From Clostridiales bacterium VE202-21 (GTDB taxonomy: Bacteria; Bacillota; Clostridia; Lachnospirales; Lachnospiraceae), in contig BAIF02000040.1 of NCBI GenBank assembly GCA_000509105.1, positions 1 through 64,000 on the forward strand: a stretch of DNA of 64,000 bases, given 5' to 3'. This document shows, piece by piece, positions 54,831-63,873 of this stretch (the first letter of the stretch is position 1; every line of letters starts with the position of its first letter). A program made the position numbers and the translations under genes. Under the pieces are notes generated by a model. That model saw nothing but the letters and a program-made list of their open reading frames with translations, was not told the DNA's origin and ran no database searches.

Positions 54831-55677
54831 ATGATTGATGCAAAGCACTATAATTTTGCTTTTCTGGATGAGGGATCGAAGCGTGAAATCAGAAGGAGCA
54901 TATTAAAGGCAGTGGCCATCCCCGGCTACCAGGTCCCTTTTGGTTCCAGAGAGCTGCCCATTGGCAGGGGCTGGGGGACGGGGGGTATTCAGATCACTCT
55001 GTCCATTATCGGAAAAGAGGATGTACTGAAAGTGATCGATCAGGGCAGTGATGACAGTGTCAATGCTGTAAATATAAAAAAAACTGGTGGAAGAATGCAC
55101 CGGGGTGGAACTTACCACGGATTCGGAAGAAGCCAGTATCATTCAGAGCCGCCACAGAATACCGGAGATTCCCATGAGAAATGACCAAATACTGGTCCTT
55201 CAGGTGCCGACGCCGGAACCTCTGCGTATGGTAGAGCCGAGGGAATCTGTGACAAAACAGATGCATGCGGAAGCAGAGTACAGCGGTATGTGGCTTTCCC
55301 TTTTTGAGGATCTGACCCAGTACGGGGATATCAGCATCAGTTCCGAATACCCGGTCATGGTGGAGGAACGTTATGTCATGAATCCCAGCCCCATCCCGAG
55401 GTATGACAACCAGAAGCTGAATGACAGCGATACCCTGTATCTGTTCGGCGCAGGACGGGAAAAGAAGATCTATGCCATCCCGCCGCATACGGATGTGGTA
55501 TCCATGTGTTTTGAGGATGTTCCGTTTAAAACAGAAGACTTTGAAGGAAAACAATGCAGACTATGCGGTGCACAGGGAGTATATCTGGATGAGATCATAG
55601 ATGAGAGTACCGGAGAAAAGGTATACGAATGCAGTGATACCGGATTCTGCCGTGGCAGAAGGGAGCGTGGAGCATAA
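54831..55677 (+). pseudogene. phnJ: C-P lyase catalytic subunit PhnJ (radical SAM), frameshifted
   Basis: PhnJ breaks the carbon-phosphorus bond by radical SAM chemistry. The front part (YNFAFLDEGSKREIRRSILK; GWGTGGIQITLSIIG; DQGSDDSVNAVNIKK) and the rear part (read from about 55084: LTTDSEEASIIQSRHRIPE; MNPSPIPRYDN; LFGAGREKKIYAIPP) are both well conserved. The frames part at a run of eight A (55076-55083), where seven would give NIKKLVEECTG. The PhnJ cluster motif CX2CX21C is intact in the rear part, with the catalytic Cys five residues later (CSDTGFC). Restored length is about 281 residues. It may be a homopolymer sequencing error, since neighbours are intact. Confidence 0.93.
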
Positions 55678-56507
55678 TGGAAAAGCCCGTAATGGATATT
55701 CAGAATCTGACCGTGCGTTATGGAAAAACCTGTGATTACTGCAGGAATGGAGGAGCACTGGTCAAAAACACCTGTCCCCGTTGTAAAACCGTCTGGGCAT
55801 GCAGCGATATTCATATAACTTTGTACGAGGGCGAAATACTGGGAATCGTAGGAGAGTCAGGTTCCGGAAAATCAACACTGATGAAAAGTCTGTATTTTGA
55901 TTTTGATATAACGGAGGGAAAAGGGTATCTCCGCGATTTTGAGAATGGGGAGGCCGATATTTTCGAACAGAGCCTGCAAAGGAAAAAGTATATAAAAAAC
56001 CATATCATGGGAATGGTTTACCAGAATCCCCTGCTCGGCCTTCGGATGGACTACTCCGGCGCAGGCAACATTGCCGAGAAGCTGATAGCTGCCGGCCAGC
56101 GGAATTTTGCGGGGATGAACGAACGCGTAGAGGAACTGCTGGATGCCGTGGAAATTCTGCAGTCCAGGAAGAAGGAACCGCCGAAAAACTTCAGCGGAGG
56201 CATGCAGCAGCGCGTACAGATCTCCAAGGCACTGGCAAATAATCCGGCGATTCTCCTATTGGATGAAGTCACCACGGGGCTGGACCTGTCCGTGCAGGCA
56301 AAAGTGCTGGAACTGATCCGCAGAATCCGGCAGGAATTCCACATTTCCATCATGCTGGTTTCCCATGATCTGGCGGTGATACGCATGCTTGCAGACAGAA
56401 CAATTGTTATGCTGGACGGAAAGATCATCGAGCAGGGGCTGACCGATCAGATCCTGGATGACCCGCAGCAGCCATATACCCAGCAGCTGGTCCATTCCCT
56501 TTTGTAA
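55677..56507 (+). CDS. phnK: C-P lyase ATP-binding protein PhnK, with zinc-ribbon-like insertion
   Basis: PhnK is an ABC-type ATPase that docks on the PhnGHIJ core rather than on a membrane transporter. The 276 residues have Walker A GESGSGKST (about 60-68), signature FSGGMQQR, Walker B LLLDEVTTGLD and the H-loop VSHDLAV. Between the first beta strands is an insertion with Cys19, Cys22, Cys33, Cys36 and Cys42 (TCDYC, NTCPRC), which looks like a zinc ribbon and which the Escherichia coli protein lacks. The start overlaps the phnJ stop by one base. Confidence 0.93.
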   Translation: MEKPVMDIQNLTVRYGKTCDYCRNGGALVKNTCPRCKTVWACSDIHITLYEGEILGIVGESGSGKSTLMKSLYFDFDITEGKGYLRDFENGEADIFEQSLQRKKYIKNHIMGMVYQNPLLGLRMDYSGAGNIAEKLIAAGQRNFAGMNERVEELLDAVEILQSRKKEPPKNFSGGMQQRVQISKALANNPAILLLDEVTTGLDLSVQAKVLELIRRIRQEFHISIMLVSHDLAVIRMLADRTIVMLDGKIIEQGLTDQILDDPQQPYTQQLVHSLL

Positions 56508-56513
56508 TAGGCG

Positions 56514-56640
56514 GAATAGGAATTATGTAACAACTAGAATGGGAAATATGTAACAGCTGGAATAGGAATTATGCAACAGATGAAATGGAATTTGTGTAAC
56601 AGAGGAATAAAATATGCAACAGCTGAATTGGAAAAATGTG
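56514..56640 (+). repeat. Tandem 23-bp repeats between phnK and phnM
   Basis: Units at 56514, 56537, 56560 and 56583 are 23 bases long, a fifth at 56606 is 20 bases, and a partial sixth ends at 56640. The shared pattern is GAATAGGAATTATGTAACA with variation. There is no coding sense in any frame that matches a family. Repeats supply several ATG codons but no ribosome binding sites. Confidence 0.85.
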
Positions 56641-56651
56641 AGGAAGATTAC

Positions 56652-57839
56652 ATGCAGAAAATAATAACAAACGGAATCATTGTCCTGGAGGATCAGATGC
56701 TGCAGGACAATGATGTGGTGATAGAAAACGGCAGGATCACCGGCATCCGGCGAACTGGGGATACGGATAAAACCGGTTCCCGCGAAATCTATGATGCCGG
56801 TGGAGCCTATATTATGCCGGGCATTATAGATATTCATTCCGATATGATCGAGACATATATACAGCCGCGCAGTACTGCGGTCATGGATTTTGAAATGGCC
56901 CTGGGGGAAGCGGAGCGGGTGCTGGCTGTCTGCGGTATCACGACAATGTTTCACTCTATATCCATGTTCAGAGACGGTTCCTGGGACGTAAAAGAAATCA
57001 GACAGTCCTCCCAGGTAAAGAAACTGGCCGGGCTGATCGGAGAATACCGGCACAGGAGGAGGCTGATCCGGCATAGATATCATCTGCGCTATGAAATAGA
57101 TAATCTGGACTGCTATGAAGAGGTGGCGGCCATGCTTGAAGGCGGCCTGGTGGATCTGCTGTCCTTCATGGATCATTCGCCGGGACAGGGACAGTATAAA
57201 AATCTGGATATTTACCGGAAACATCAGCCAGACGAGGGCAGGGGCCTTTCCGGGAAGGAATTTGAGGAACTGGTACAGCGGGAAATGCAGAAAAAAACAG
57301 TGACGTTTCCACAATTGAGGAAACTGGCAGAGATAGCAGCAAAACATGGGATCTCCGTGGCGAGCCATGATGATGATACTATAGAAAAGCTGGACATGAA
57401 CCGGGAACTGGGCGTGTCCATCAGTGAATTTCCGATTACGCTGGAAGTGGCAGAGACCGCAGTGAAACAAGGACTTCAGACCGTTTTAGGGGCGCCGAAT
57501 ATACTGCTGGGGGGATCCCACTCCGGAAATTTGTCCGCACTGGAGGCAATTCGGGCAGGCGCCGCCAATATTCTTGTATCTGACTATTACCCTCAGGCCC
57601 TGCTGCAGGCAGTATTCTGTCTGAACAGGGAACACGGCATCCCTCTCTGGGAGGCAGTGCAGTATGTGACGGCCAATCCCGCCAGGGCTGTGGGGCTGGA
57701 TCAGGAGCTGGGGTCTGTGGAAATTGGAAAGAGAGCAGATCTGCTTATCGTAGATGCAGAAGAGGGAAAACCTGCAGTGAAGCAGGTATTTGTGAATGGA
57801 GAATGTATTATGGAATGCCGTTACCGTGTGGCGGATTAG
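56652..57839 (+). CDS. phnM: Alpha-D-ribose 1-methylphosphonate 5-triphosphate diphosphatase PhnM
   Basis: PhnM removes pyrophosphate from the ribosyl phosphonate triphosphate before C-P cleavage. It is an amidohydrolase. The 395 residues include VVIENGRITGI, PGIIDIHSDMIETYIQPR (metal-binding HxD variant of the family), FMDHSPGQGQY, VASHDDDT and GAPNILLGGSHSGNLSALEA, then a typical VGLDQELGSVEIGKRADLL end. The start at 56652 follows GAGGAAG; the frame opens at 56571 within the tandem repeats. Its stop overlaps the ribosome binding site of phnL. Confidence 0.94.
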   Translation: MQKIITNGIIVLEDQMLQDNDVVIENGRITGIRRTGDTDKTGSREIYDAGGAYIMPGIIDIHSDMIETYIQPRSTAVMDFEMALGEAERVLAVCGITTMFHSISMFRDGSWDVKEIRQSSQVKKLAGLIGEYRHRRRLIRHRYHLRYEIDNLDCYEEVAAMLEGGLVDLLSFMDHSPGQGQYKNLDIYRKHQPDEGRGLSGKEFEELVQREMQKKTVTFPQLRKLAEIAAKHGISVASHDDDTIEKLDMNRELGVSISEFPITLEVAETAVKQGLQTVLGAPNILLGGSHSGNLSALEAIRAGAANILVSDYYPQALLQAVFCLNREHGIPLWEAVQYVTANPARAVGLDQELGSVEIGKRADLLIVDAEEGKPAVKQVFVNGECIMECRYRVAD

Positions 57840-57847
57840 GAGGATAT

Positions 57848-58558
57848 ATGGAGCATATACTGGAAATTAAGGGGCTGTCGAAACAATTTTATCTGCATGA
57901 GCAGGGCAGGGAGATCAAGAGCTGCAGGGACATCAGCTTTACACTGGACAAAGGTGGGTTTATTGGAATCGTGGGAACATCAGGGGCCGGAAAATCTACG
58001 GTTCTGCGCTGCATTTACCGGACCTATTCCGTCACCACCGGAAGCGTGATGTACGATTCACTTTCCTACGGCAGGCTGGATCTGGCAAGAGCGGAAGAAA
58101 GAAAAATCATTCATCTGCGGAAAGTAGAAATCGGATATGTATCGCAGTTTCTGAGCATACTTCCCCGCACCACAGCCCGGGAGCACGTGATCAACGGCGC
58201 TCTGGACGCAGGCTTTTCCTATGAAGAGTCCAGAGAAAAAGCGGAAGAAATGCTGCGATACTTTAAGCTGAGCGAGACGCTCTGGGATATCTATCCCAAC
58301 ACGTTTTCCGGCGGGGAGAAGCTGAGGCTGAACCTGGCTCATGCCATGGTAAAGACACCAAGGCTTTTATTGCTGGATGAACCGACGGCATCACTGGACA
58401 ACAGCACAAAGCTTCTGGTAAAAGAATTACTGATGAAACTAAAAGCAGAAGGAACATCCATGATCGGTATATTCCACGATCTGGAGTTCATGGAAGGACT
58501 TTGTGACCGCGTGTACAATATTTCAAAGGGCAGCTTTCAGACAGAGGAGGCGGTTTGA
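57848..58558 (+). CDS. phnL: C-P lyase ATP-binding protein PhnL
   Basis: PhnL is the second ABC-type ATPase of the C-P lyase system and is needed for phosphonate breakdown with PhnK. The 236 residues contain Walker A GTSGAGKST (about 42-50), SYVSQF-like Q-loop GYVSQFLSILPRTTA, signature FSGGEKLR, Walker B LLLLDEPTASLD and the H-loop IFHDLEFM. ATG 57848 has AGGAGG only four bases upstream; the frame to 57803 lies within phnM. It is followed by the PHP gene with a one-base overlap. Confidence 0.94.
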   Translation: MEHILEIKGLSKQFYLHEQGREIKSCRDISFTLDKGGFIGIVGTSGAGKSTVLRCIYRTYSVTTGSVMYDSLSYGRLDLARAEERKIIHLRKVEIGYVSQFLSILPRTTAREHVINGALDAGFSYEESREKAEEMLRYFKLSETLWDIYPNTFSGGEKLRLNLAHAMVKTPRLLLLDEPTASLDNSTKLLVKELLMKLKAEGTSMIGIFHDLEFMEGLCDRVYNISKGSFQTEEAV

Positions 58559-59370
58559 TGTACCGGGCGGACTTACATATACATACAGCGGTATCTGACT
58601 GCAGCCTGCAGACTGAGGCCATTCTTGCGGGGGCGAAAGCGGCGGGGATAACACATCTGTCTTTTACAGACCATGATACAACGCTGGATGCAGAAAAGCA
58701 CAAGGAATTGGCGGAACAACAGGGCATTCAGTCTATTATTGGAATCGAAATGTCCGCATTTGATTTTAAAAGAAATAAAAAAGTTCATATACTTGGATAT
58801 AAGTATCAGACTAACCGGCAGATTGAAGCCATTGGAAAAGAAACATTGAAAAAAAGAAATGAAAACTGTCTGAAGCAGATCGAGATACTACGGGACCTCG
58901 GATACCGCATATCCGCGGAGGAGATCAGGAAGACGGCAGGGTCCTGCATTTATAAGCAGCATATTTTGGATTATCTGGTAAAGACCGGGCAGAGTGAAAC
59001 GCTGTTCGGGAGAGTTTACCAAAATATATTTAAAAACCAGGGTCCCTGTGACTTCGACATTGAATATCCCGCTGCAGAGGATGTCGTGCAGGCAATCAAG
59101 GCGGATAAAGGATACGCGGTGCTGGCCCATCCGGGGCAGCAGGGAAACTACGGGGTGATACACCGGCTGGCGGAGGCAGGTCTGGACGGGATCGAGTGGA
59201 ACCACCCCTCCCACGGAAAGTCCGACAGAAGAAGGATTGAGGAGTACTGCCGCAGCTACCGCCTGTTCATGACAGGGGGAAGTGATTTCCATGGCAGGTA
59301 CGAAAACGGGAAGACAATGCTGGGAGCCTATCCCGCACATGAAAGCAGTGAGATCTTGTTTATTCCATAA
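58558..59370 (+). CDS. PHP-domain phosphoesterase, probable PhnPP-type cyclic ribose phosphate phosphodiesterase
   Basis: The 270-residue protein is a PHP-family metal phosphoesterase: YRADLHIHTAVSDCS (His7, His9, Asp14), FTDHDTT, a conserved GIEMSAF, VLAHPGQQ, and GSDFHG near the end. C-P lyase releases ribose 1,2-cyclic phosphate 5-phosphate, opened by PhnP in E. coli. In Eggerthella a PHP enzyme (PhnPP) does this and yields ribose 2,5-bisphosphate after loss of a phosphate. No phnP is present here and this gene sits inside the operon, so the same role is likely. ATG 58558 has GAGGAGG seven bases upstream. Confidence 0.88.
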   Translation: MYRADLHIHTAVSDCSLQTEAILAGAKAAGITHLSFTDHDTTLDAEKHKELAEQQGIQSIIGIEMSAFDFKRNKKVHILGYKYQTNRQIEAIGKETLKKRNENCLKQIEILRDLGYRISAEEIRKTAGSCIYKQHILDYLVKTGQSETLFGRVYQNIFKNQGPCDFDIEYPAAEDVVQAIKADKGYAVLAHPGQQGNYGVIHRLAEAGLDGIEWNHPSHGKSDRRRIEEYCRSYRLFMTGGSDFHGRYENGKTMLGAYPAHESSEILFIP

Positions 59371-59452
59371 AATGTAAAATAATTTAACATATCCGGGAAA
59401 ATATTTTACAGAATTCCAACCAACAGATGATAAAAATTCAATAATCGGACGA

Positions 59453-59458
59453 TATAAT
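59453..59458 (+). promoter_or_regulatory. Possible -10 box before the phosphonate transporter genes
   Basis: A perfect TATAAT stands 43 bases before the lipoprotein start in a 130-base gap after the PHP gene. I see no good -35 box at 17 bases, so it may need an activator or be fortuitous. Confidence 0.35.
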
Positions 59459-59500
59459 TACCTTGTGAAATGAAGATTAATAAGAAATCTGGAGGTAATT

Positions 59501-60583
59501 ATGAAGAAGATTATAGTAATGGGAATGATAGCCCTCATGACTCTGAGCACACTGACAGGATGCGTGACAAAGGCAGATGCAAAGGACAGCAGCAGCACAT
59601 CGTCAGGTGCAGGAGACGAAAATGTCATCAATGTATATACCGCTCTCGAGGACGAGCAGGTGACGGATTATCTGGAAGAATTTAAGGAACAGAACCCGGA
59701 TGTCACAGTAAATGTAACCAGGGAATCCACCGGTATCATTACATCAAAACTGCTTGCGGAAAAGGACAATCCGGTTGCAGATGTGGTATGGGGCCTGTCG
59801 GCTACCAGCCTGCTTGTACTTGCACAGGATAATATGCTGGAACCTTACGAACCGGAAGGAGCGGACAGAATTCTTCCGGAATTCAAAGACAGCGCGGATG
59901 TACCTTCCTGGGTGGGTATTGATGCTTGGGAAACTGCATTCATTGTAAATAAGGAAGTCCTAAAATCCAAGGGAATCGATACTGTACCAAAATCTTATGA
60001 AGACCTGCTGGATCCGAAGTATAAAGGTCTGATTGCAATGTCTAATCCCGCATCTTCCGGCACCGGTCTCTTAACTGTCAATGGAATTCTCAGCCTCTAC
60101 GGCGATGAGGAAGGATGGGACTATCTGGATAAGCTTCATGAAAACGTAGCAGTTTATATGCATTCCGGTTCTCAGCCAGCTAAGGCCACAGCAGCAGGGG
60201 AATATGGAATCGGCATCTCCTTCGGTTACCGCTGCATTCAGTCTGCAGAAGAAGTGGGAAGCGAAATCTGCGAGGCAGTGTTTCCGTCAGAGGGTTCCGG
60301 ATGGGATATGGAAGCAAATGCGCTGATCAAAAAGGAAAACGAAAAAGAGATATCTAAAAGTTTCCTGGACTGGGCAATTTCTGACAACGTAATGAAAAAA
60401 TATGCAACCAATTATCCGATTGTTGCAACCGGCGCCAGCGATAACATTCCAGAAGGGTACTCCCAGAATCCGCTGGATCAGCTGATCCCGGATATGGACT
60501 TTAACAAAGCTGCAAAGAACAGAGAATCCATCCTGGAAAGCTGGACCGAGCGTTACGATTCCAAGAGTGCTCCGGAAGAATAG
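59501..60583 (+). CDS. 2-aminoethylphosphonate-type ABC transporter substrate-binding lipoprotein
   Basis: This extracellular solute-binding lipoprotein (360 residues) has a lipobox ending LTGC at Cys21, a Ser-rich linker and a family 1-type binding fold: INVYTALEDEQVTDYLEEF, then VADVVWGLSATSLL, NPASSGTGLLTVNGI and a late FLDWAISDNVMKKYA. Its closest functional class is PhnS-like proteins of 2-aminoethylphosphonate importers, related to iron(III) binding proteins. Position after the C-P lyase operon supports phosphonate uptake. GGAGG lies just before the ATG. Confidence 0.88.
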   Translation: MKKIIVMGMIALMTLSTLTGCVTKADAKDSSSTSSGAGDENVINVYTALEDEQVTDYLEEFKEQNPDVTVNVTRESTGIITSKLLAEKDNPVADVVWGLSATSLLVLAQDNMLEPYEPEGADRILPEFKDSADVPSWVGIDAWETAFIVNKEVLKSKGIDTVPKSYEDLLDPKYKGLIAMSNPASSGTGLLTVNGILSLYGDEEGWDYLDKLHENVAVYMHSGSQPAKATAAGEYGIGISFGYRCIQSAEEVGSEICEAVFPSEGSGWDMEANALIKKENEKEISKSFLDWAISDNVMKKYATNYPIVATGASDNIPEGYSQNPLDQLIPDMDFNKAAKNRESILESWTERYDSKSAPEE

Positions 60584-60594
60584 AGGTACAAGAT

Positions 60595-61617
60595 ATGAGC
60601 GTAAGTTTAAAAATCAGCGGTGTTTCTAAGGTTTTTGAAAAGAATGTGGCATTGAACCATGTGAACTTACAAATCCAAGCAGGCGAATTCGTATGCCTGC
60701 TTGGCCCTTCCGGGTGCGGCAAATCCACATTGCTGCGTTTAATAGCCGGCCTGGACCGGCCCAGTGAGGGGCGGATATATATCAACGACAGAGATGTGAC
60801 CAATCTCCCGCCGTCCAGAAGAAATTTTGGGATCATGTTCCAGTCCTATGCGCTCTTTCCGAACCTTTCGGCATACGAAAATGTGGCATATGGGCTGCGT
60901 AATAAAAAGATAAAGAATAAAGACATCGAAGAACGGGTAGGGCGCCTGTTTGAGATGATTAAACTGACCAATGCAAAGGACCGCCTGCCGTCCCAGATGT
61001 CGGGCGGAGAACAGCAGCGTGTTGCACTGGCAAGGGCACTGGCGACAGAGCCCGATTTTTTGCTGCTGGATGAACCCTTATCCGCGCTGGATGCTAAGGT
61101 CAGGGTTGCCCTGCGCAAAGAGATCTGCAGCATTCAGAAAGAACTGGGGCTTACGACCATTATGGTAACCCATGACCAGGATGAAGCCCTGACCATGGCG
61201 GACAGAATTATTGTCATGAATAAGGCGGTTGTGATGCAGGAGGGAACTCCGGAAGAAATCTATGAGCATCCGAAGAATCCTTTTGTAGCGGATTTCATCG
61301 GCTCTATTAATTTTATTGACCGTGAAAAGAGCAGAGTATACAACCTGGGAAATTATGAGCGGGTGGCCATACGTCCTGAAAAGATAGAAATAGAAAGAAC
61401 GGCAGGCAGGGAAAGCCTGCGCGGGAAGATAGCAGATATTGAATTCAGAGGATTTTATAACCGTGTTTCTGTGCAGGTGAGCCATGTGGTCTATGGCGAT
61501 ATGGTGCTGTATGTGGATGTGCCTTTCCAGGCGGCAAAAGAAAAGAAATTCCGAGTGGGTGAGATCGTGTTTGTTAATATGCCGCGCGAAGAACTGCTTG
61601 GGTTTGAATCCGCATAA
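60595..61617 (+). CDS. 2-aminoethylphosphonate-type ABC transporter ATP-binding protein
   Basis: The 340-residue ATPase has Walker A GPSGCGKST (about 36-44), Q-loop GIMFQSYALFPNLSA, signature MSGGEQQR, Walker B LLLDEPLSALD and H-loop VTHDQDEA, followed by a TOBE-type C-terminal domain from about 240. It belongs to the PotA/PhnT-like class of importers. It begins 12 bases after the lipoprotein gene (AGAGGT site) and precedes the permease by about 50 bases. Confidence 0.92.
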   Translation: MSVSLKISGVSKVFEKNVALNHVNLQIQAGEFVCLLGPSGCGKSTLLRLIAGLDRPSEGRIYINDRDVTNLPPSRRNFGIMFQSYALFPNLSAYENVAYGLRNKKIKNKDIEERVGRLFEMIKLTNAKDRLPSQMSGGEQQRVALARALATEPDFLLLDEPLSALDAKVRVALRKEICSIQKELGLTTIMVTHDQDEALTMADRIIVMNKAVVMQEGTPEEIYEHPKNPFVADFIGSINFIDREKSRVYNLGNYERVAIRPEKIEIERTAGRESLRGKIADIEFRGFYNRVSVQVSHVVYGDMVLYVDVPFQAAKEKKFRVGEIVFVNMPREELLGFESA

Positions 61618-61666
61618 TTAAAACGGGCGGGTCCCGGAACATCATTTAAGGAGAAAACAACATAAC

Positions 61667-63382
61667 ATGAACCGTATAAAAACATTCGTAAGGAGAGGAG
61701 AAAAGGAGGATATTGTCAGAGGAGCCGCAATTTACCTGGTTATGATTTTTCTGGTTCTCTTCCTGGTTCTCCCCCTGTGTACCCTGTTCCTGAAGGCATT
61801 TCAGGACAAGAGCGGTGCATTTGCAGGCCTGTCCCAGTTTGCAAAATATTTTCAGAGCAAATCCATGGTTTATTCCATATCACATACCTTTTTTATTGCA
61901 GTTGTATCCACATTCATATCAGTGACACTGGCATTTTTTTTCGCCTATTCCCTGGCACGAAAAAAACGTGCCGTGGAAAGGATTTTTCAGGTATGTAGGA
62001 ATGATCCCGATCTTCGCTCCCACCATGCTGCTTGGGATTGCATTGATCTATCTGTTTGGAAATAAAGGGATCTTCACCGCACTCGGCTGGCAGGTACCCT
62101 TATACGGCAGAGTGGGGATTATTATCGCGGAAAGCATCTACTGTTTCCCGGTGGCGACAACGATTCTGACGGTGGCATTTTCCGCTGCTGACAACCGGCT
62201 GTATGAGGCTGCAGAAACAATGGGTACTTCGGCGGTCCGGAAAATGTTTACGATCACCATACCGAACGTCAAGTACGGACTGATCAGTGCCATATTTGTA
62301 GCGTTTACCTACAGTTTTACCGATTTTGGCGCCCCCTCGGTTGTGGGAGGCAACTATAACGTGCTGGCAACAGACGTCTACAAGCAGGTAGTGGGGCAGC
62401 AGAACTTTAACATGGGTGCGGTAGTGGGAATCATCCTGCTGTTTCCGGCCGTTCTGTCCTTCGCAGTGGATCGGATTACAAATAAAAAGCAGAATGCGGC
62501 GATCAGCGCAAAATCCATACCATACCAAATCAAACCACACAGGCCCAGCGACATGGCGGCAACTATATTCTGTTTTCTGATCACGCTGGCTATGCTGTTG
62601 TTTTTTGCAGTCGCCCTGTTTGCCTCTCTGATCAAATTCTGGCCCTACAACCTGACATTTACACTGTCCAACTATGACCTGGGCAGAATCTCCTCAGGCA
62701 GCGGAATCACTGCATTCAAAAATTCCATAATCATAGCGCTCATATCGGCATTTCTGGGAACTTTCATCACATTCCTGGGAGCATACCTGATTGAGAAAAA
62801 CCAGAAGTTCAAGGCCAGCAGAAGATTTACATACATGCTCTCCATCACCCCAATGGCGATTCCGGGAACCGTTGTAGGCCTGAGTTTCATCATGTTTTTC
62901 AACGCGCCAGACTTCAAGATCCCATTCACAGACGGCTACGTACTACAAAATCCTTTCCACTTTCTATACGGAACCATCTGGATCATCGTATTGGCAAACA
63001 TGATTCACTTCTACTCCGTGCCCTTTAGCACCGCCACAACCGCCCTGAAAAGGCTGGACAAAGAATTCGAAACCGTATCCGAATCCCTCGCAGTCCCCTT
63101 CTATAAGACCCTGCGCCGCGTCACACTCCCTCTGTGTACGCCCGCAATCTGCGAAATGTGGGTATACTTTTTCGTGAACTCCCTGGTCACCGTATCCGCG
63201 GTCGTATTCCTGTTCACCCCGACGGCCCCCATAGCGGCCGTAGCATAGTAAGCCTTGAAGGCGCAGGTCAGACCGCCCCCGCCGTAGCGATGTGCATGCT
63301 CCTCCTCTTCATAAATCTAATCGTAAGGGCACTCTACGAAGCCGGCCGGCATAGAGGGCAGAAAACAGGTTTATCATCCTGA
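61667..63382 (+). pseudogene. 2-aminoethylphosphonate-type ABC transporter permease (double-domain), twice frameshifted
   Basis: This is a fused permease with about 12 helices and two binding-protein-dependent transport signatures (EAAETMGTSAVRKMFTITIP; ESLAVPFYKTLRRVTLP). The first break is a five-T run at 61983-61987; four T would give ERIFRYVGMIPIFAP. The second is near 63245, where one missing A turns VAIVSLEGAGQTA into a stop. Restored length is about 570 residues. Coding quality is high on both sides of each break, so sequencing error is plausible. AAGGAG stands upstream of the start. It is the last gene of the phosphonate region. Confidence 0.88.
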
Positions 63383-63509
63383 TGTTTCTGCAAAGCCGGG
63401 GCAGAATACCTGTCCCTCAGCATGTGTATGTGCACCGGGGCGGTTATTCGTGTTATTGCGAAAAATATAAGAACTATTTGTAATTTTTTATCTGATCGTC
63501 GTTCTTGTG

Positions 63510-63538
63510 TTGACAATATTCTTATTTCAGGGTATGTT
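63510..63538 (+). promoter_or_regulatory. Predicted promoter of the third cobalamin riboswitch
   Basis: A perfect TTGACA at 63510-63515 is followed after 17 bases by TATGTT at 63533-63538 (four of six). Confidence 0.65.
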
Positions 63539-63571
63539 TGTCTGGAAAAACTGAATCATACTATTCATCAA

Positions 63572-63735
63572 ATGCTCGAAAGAGGTAAAAGGGAATCAGG
63601 TGAAAAGCCTGAACGGTCCGGCCACTGTATCCAGGGAGTGAAAGCTGTAAGATGTCATTGCAGAATCTGTATTTTGTGAGAAGGCACAGCATGAGCGGTA
63701 ATCTGGAAGTCAGGAAACCTGTTTGACGAATAAGA
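63572..63735 (+). ncRNA. Cobalamin riboswitch 3
   Basis: The core is clear: GAGGTAAAAGGGAATCAGGT from 63582 (GGTGAAAAGCC continues at 63599), GGTCCGGCCACTGTATCC at 63615-63632, and the late box GGAAGTCAGGAAACCTG at 63705-63721. A terminator at 63840-63873 completes it. No gene starts before the window ends, so the target (a transporter or a cobalamin enzyme) is not visible. Confidence 0.92.
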
Positions 63736-63839
63736 GAGGAAACTTCCGGTTAAAAGTGCCCTGTCTGAATATTTAAAGTTGTTACGTACATTTTTGGAGA
63801 CAACTTTGTTTGTGTGTACCTAAAGTATATACATGTATT

Positions 63840-63873
63840 AGACATTTGCTTATTTCGGGCAGATGTCTTTTTT
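63840..63873 (+). terminator. Terminator of cobalamin riboswitch 3
   Basis: AGACATTTGC (63840-63849) pairs with GCAGATGTCT (63859-63868) with one T-G pair, followed by five further T. The sequence after it to 64000 shows no gene that I can support. Confidence 0.82.

Noticed and set aside
55060-55100. Programmed frameshifting on the A-run in phnJ
   Set aside because: A slippery run is present, but no stimulatory structure is evident, and six other indels of the same kind in unrelated genes favour a common technical cause.
63422-63679. 85-codon open frame near the end
   Set aside because: It runs through the promoter and the aptamer core of cobalamin riboswitch 3.
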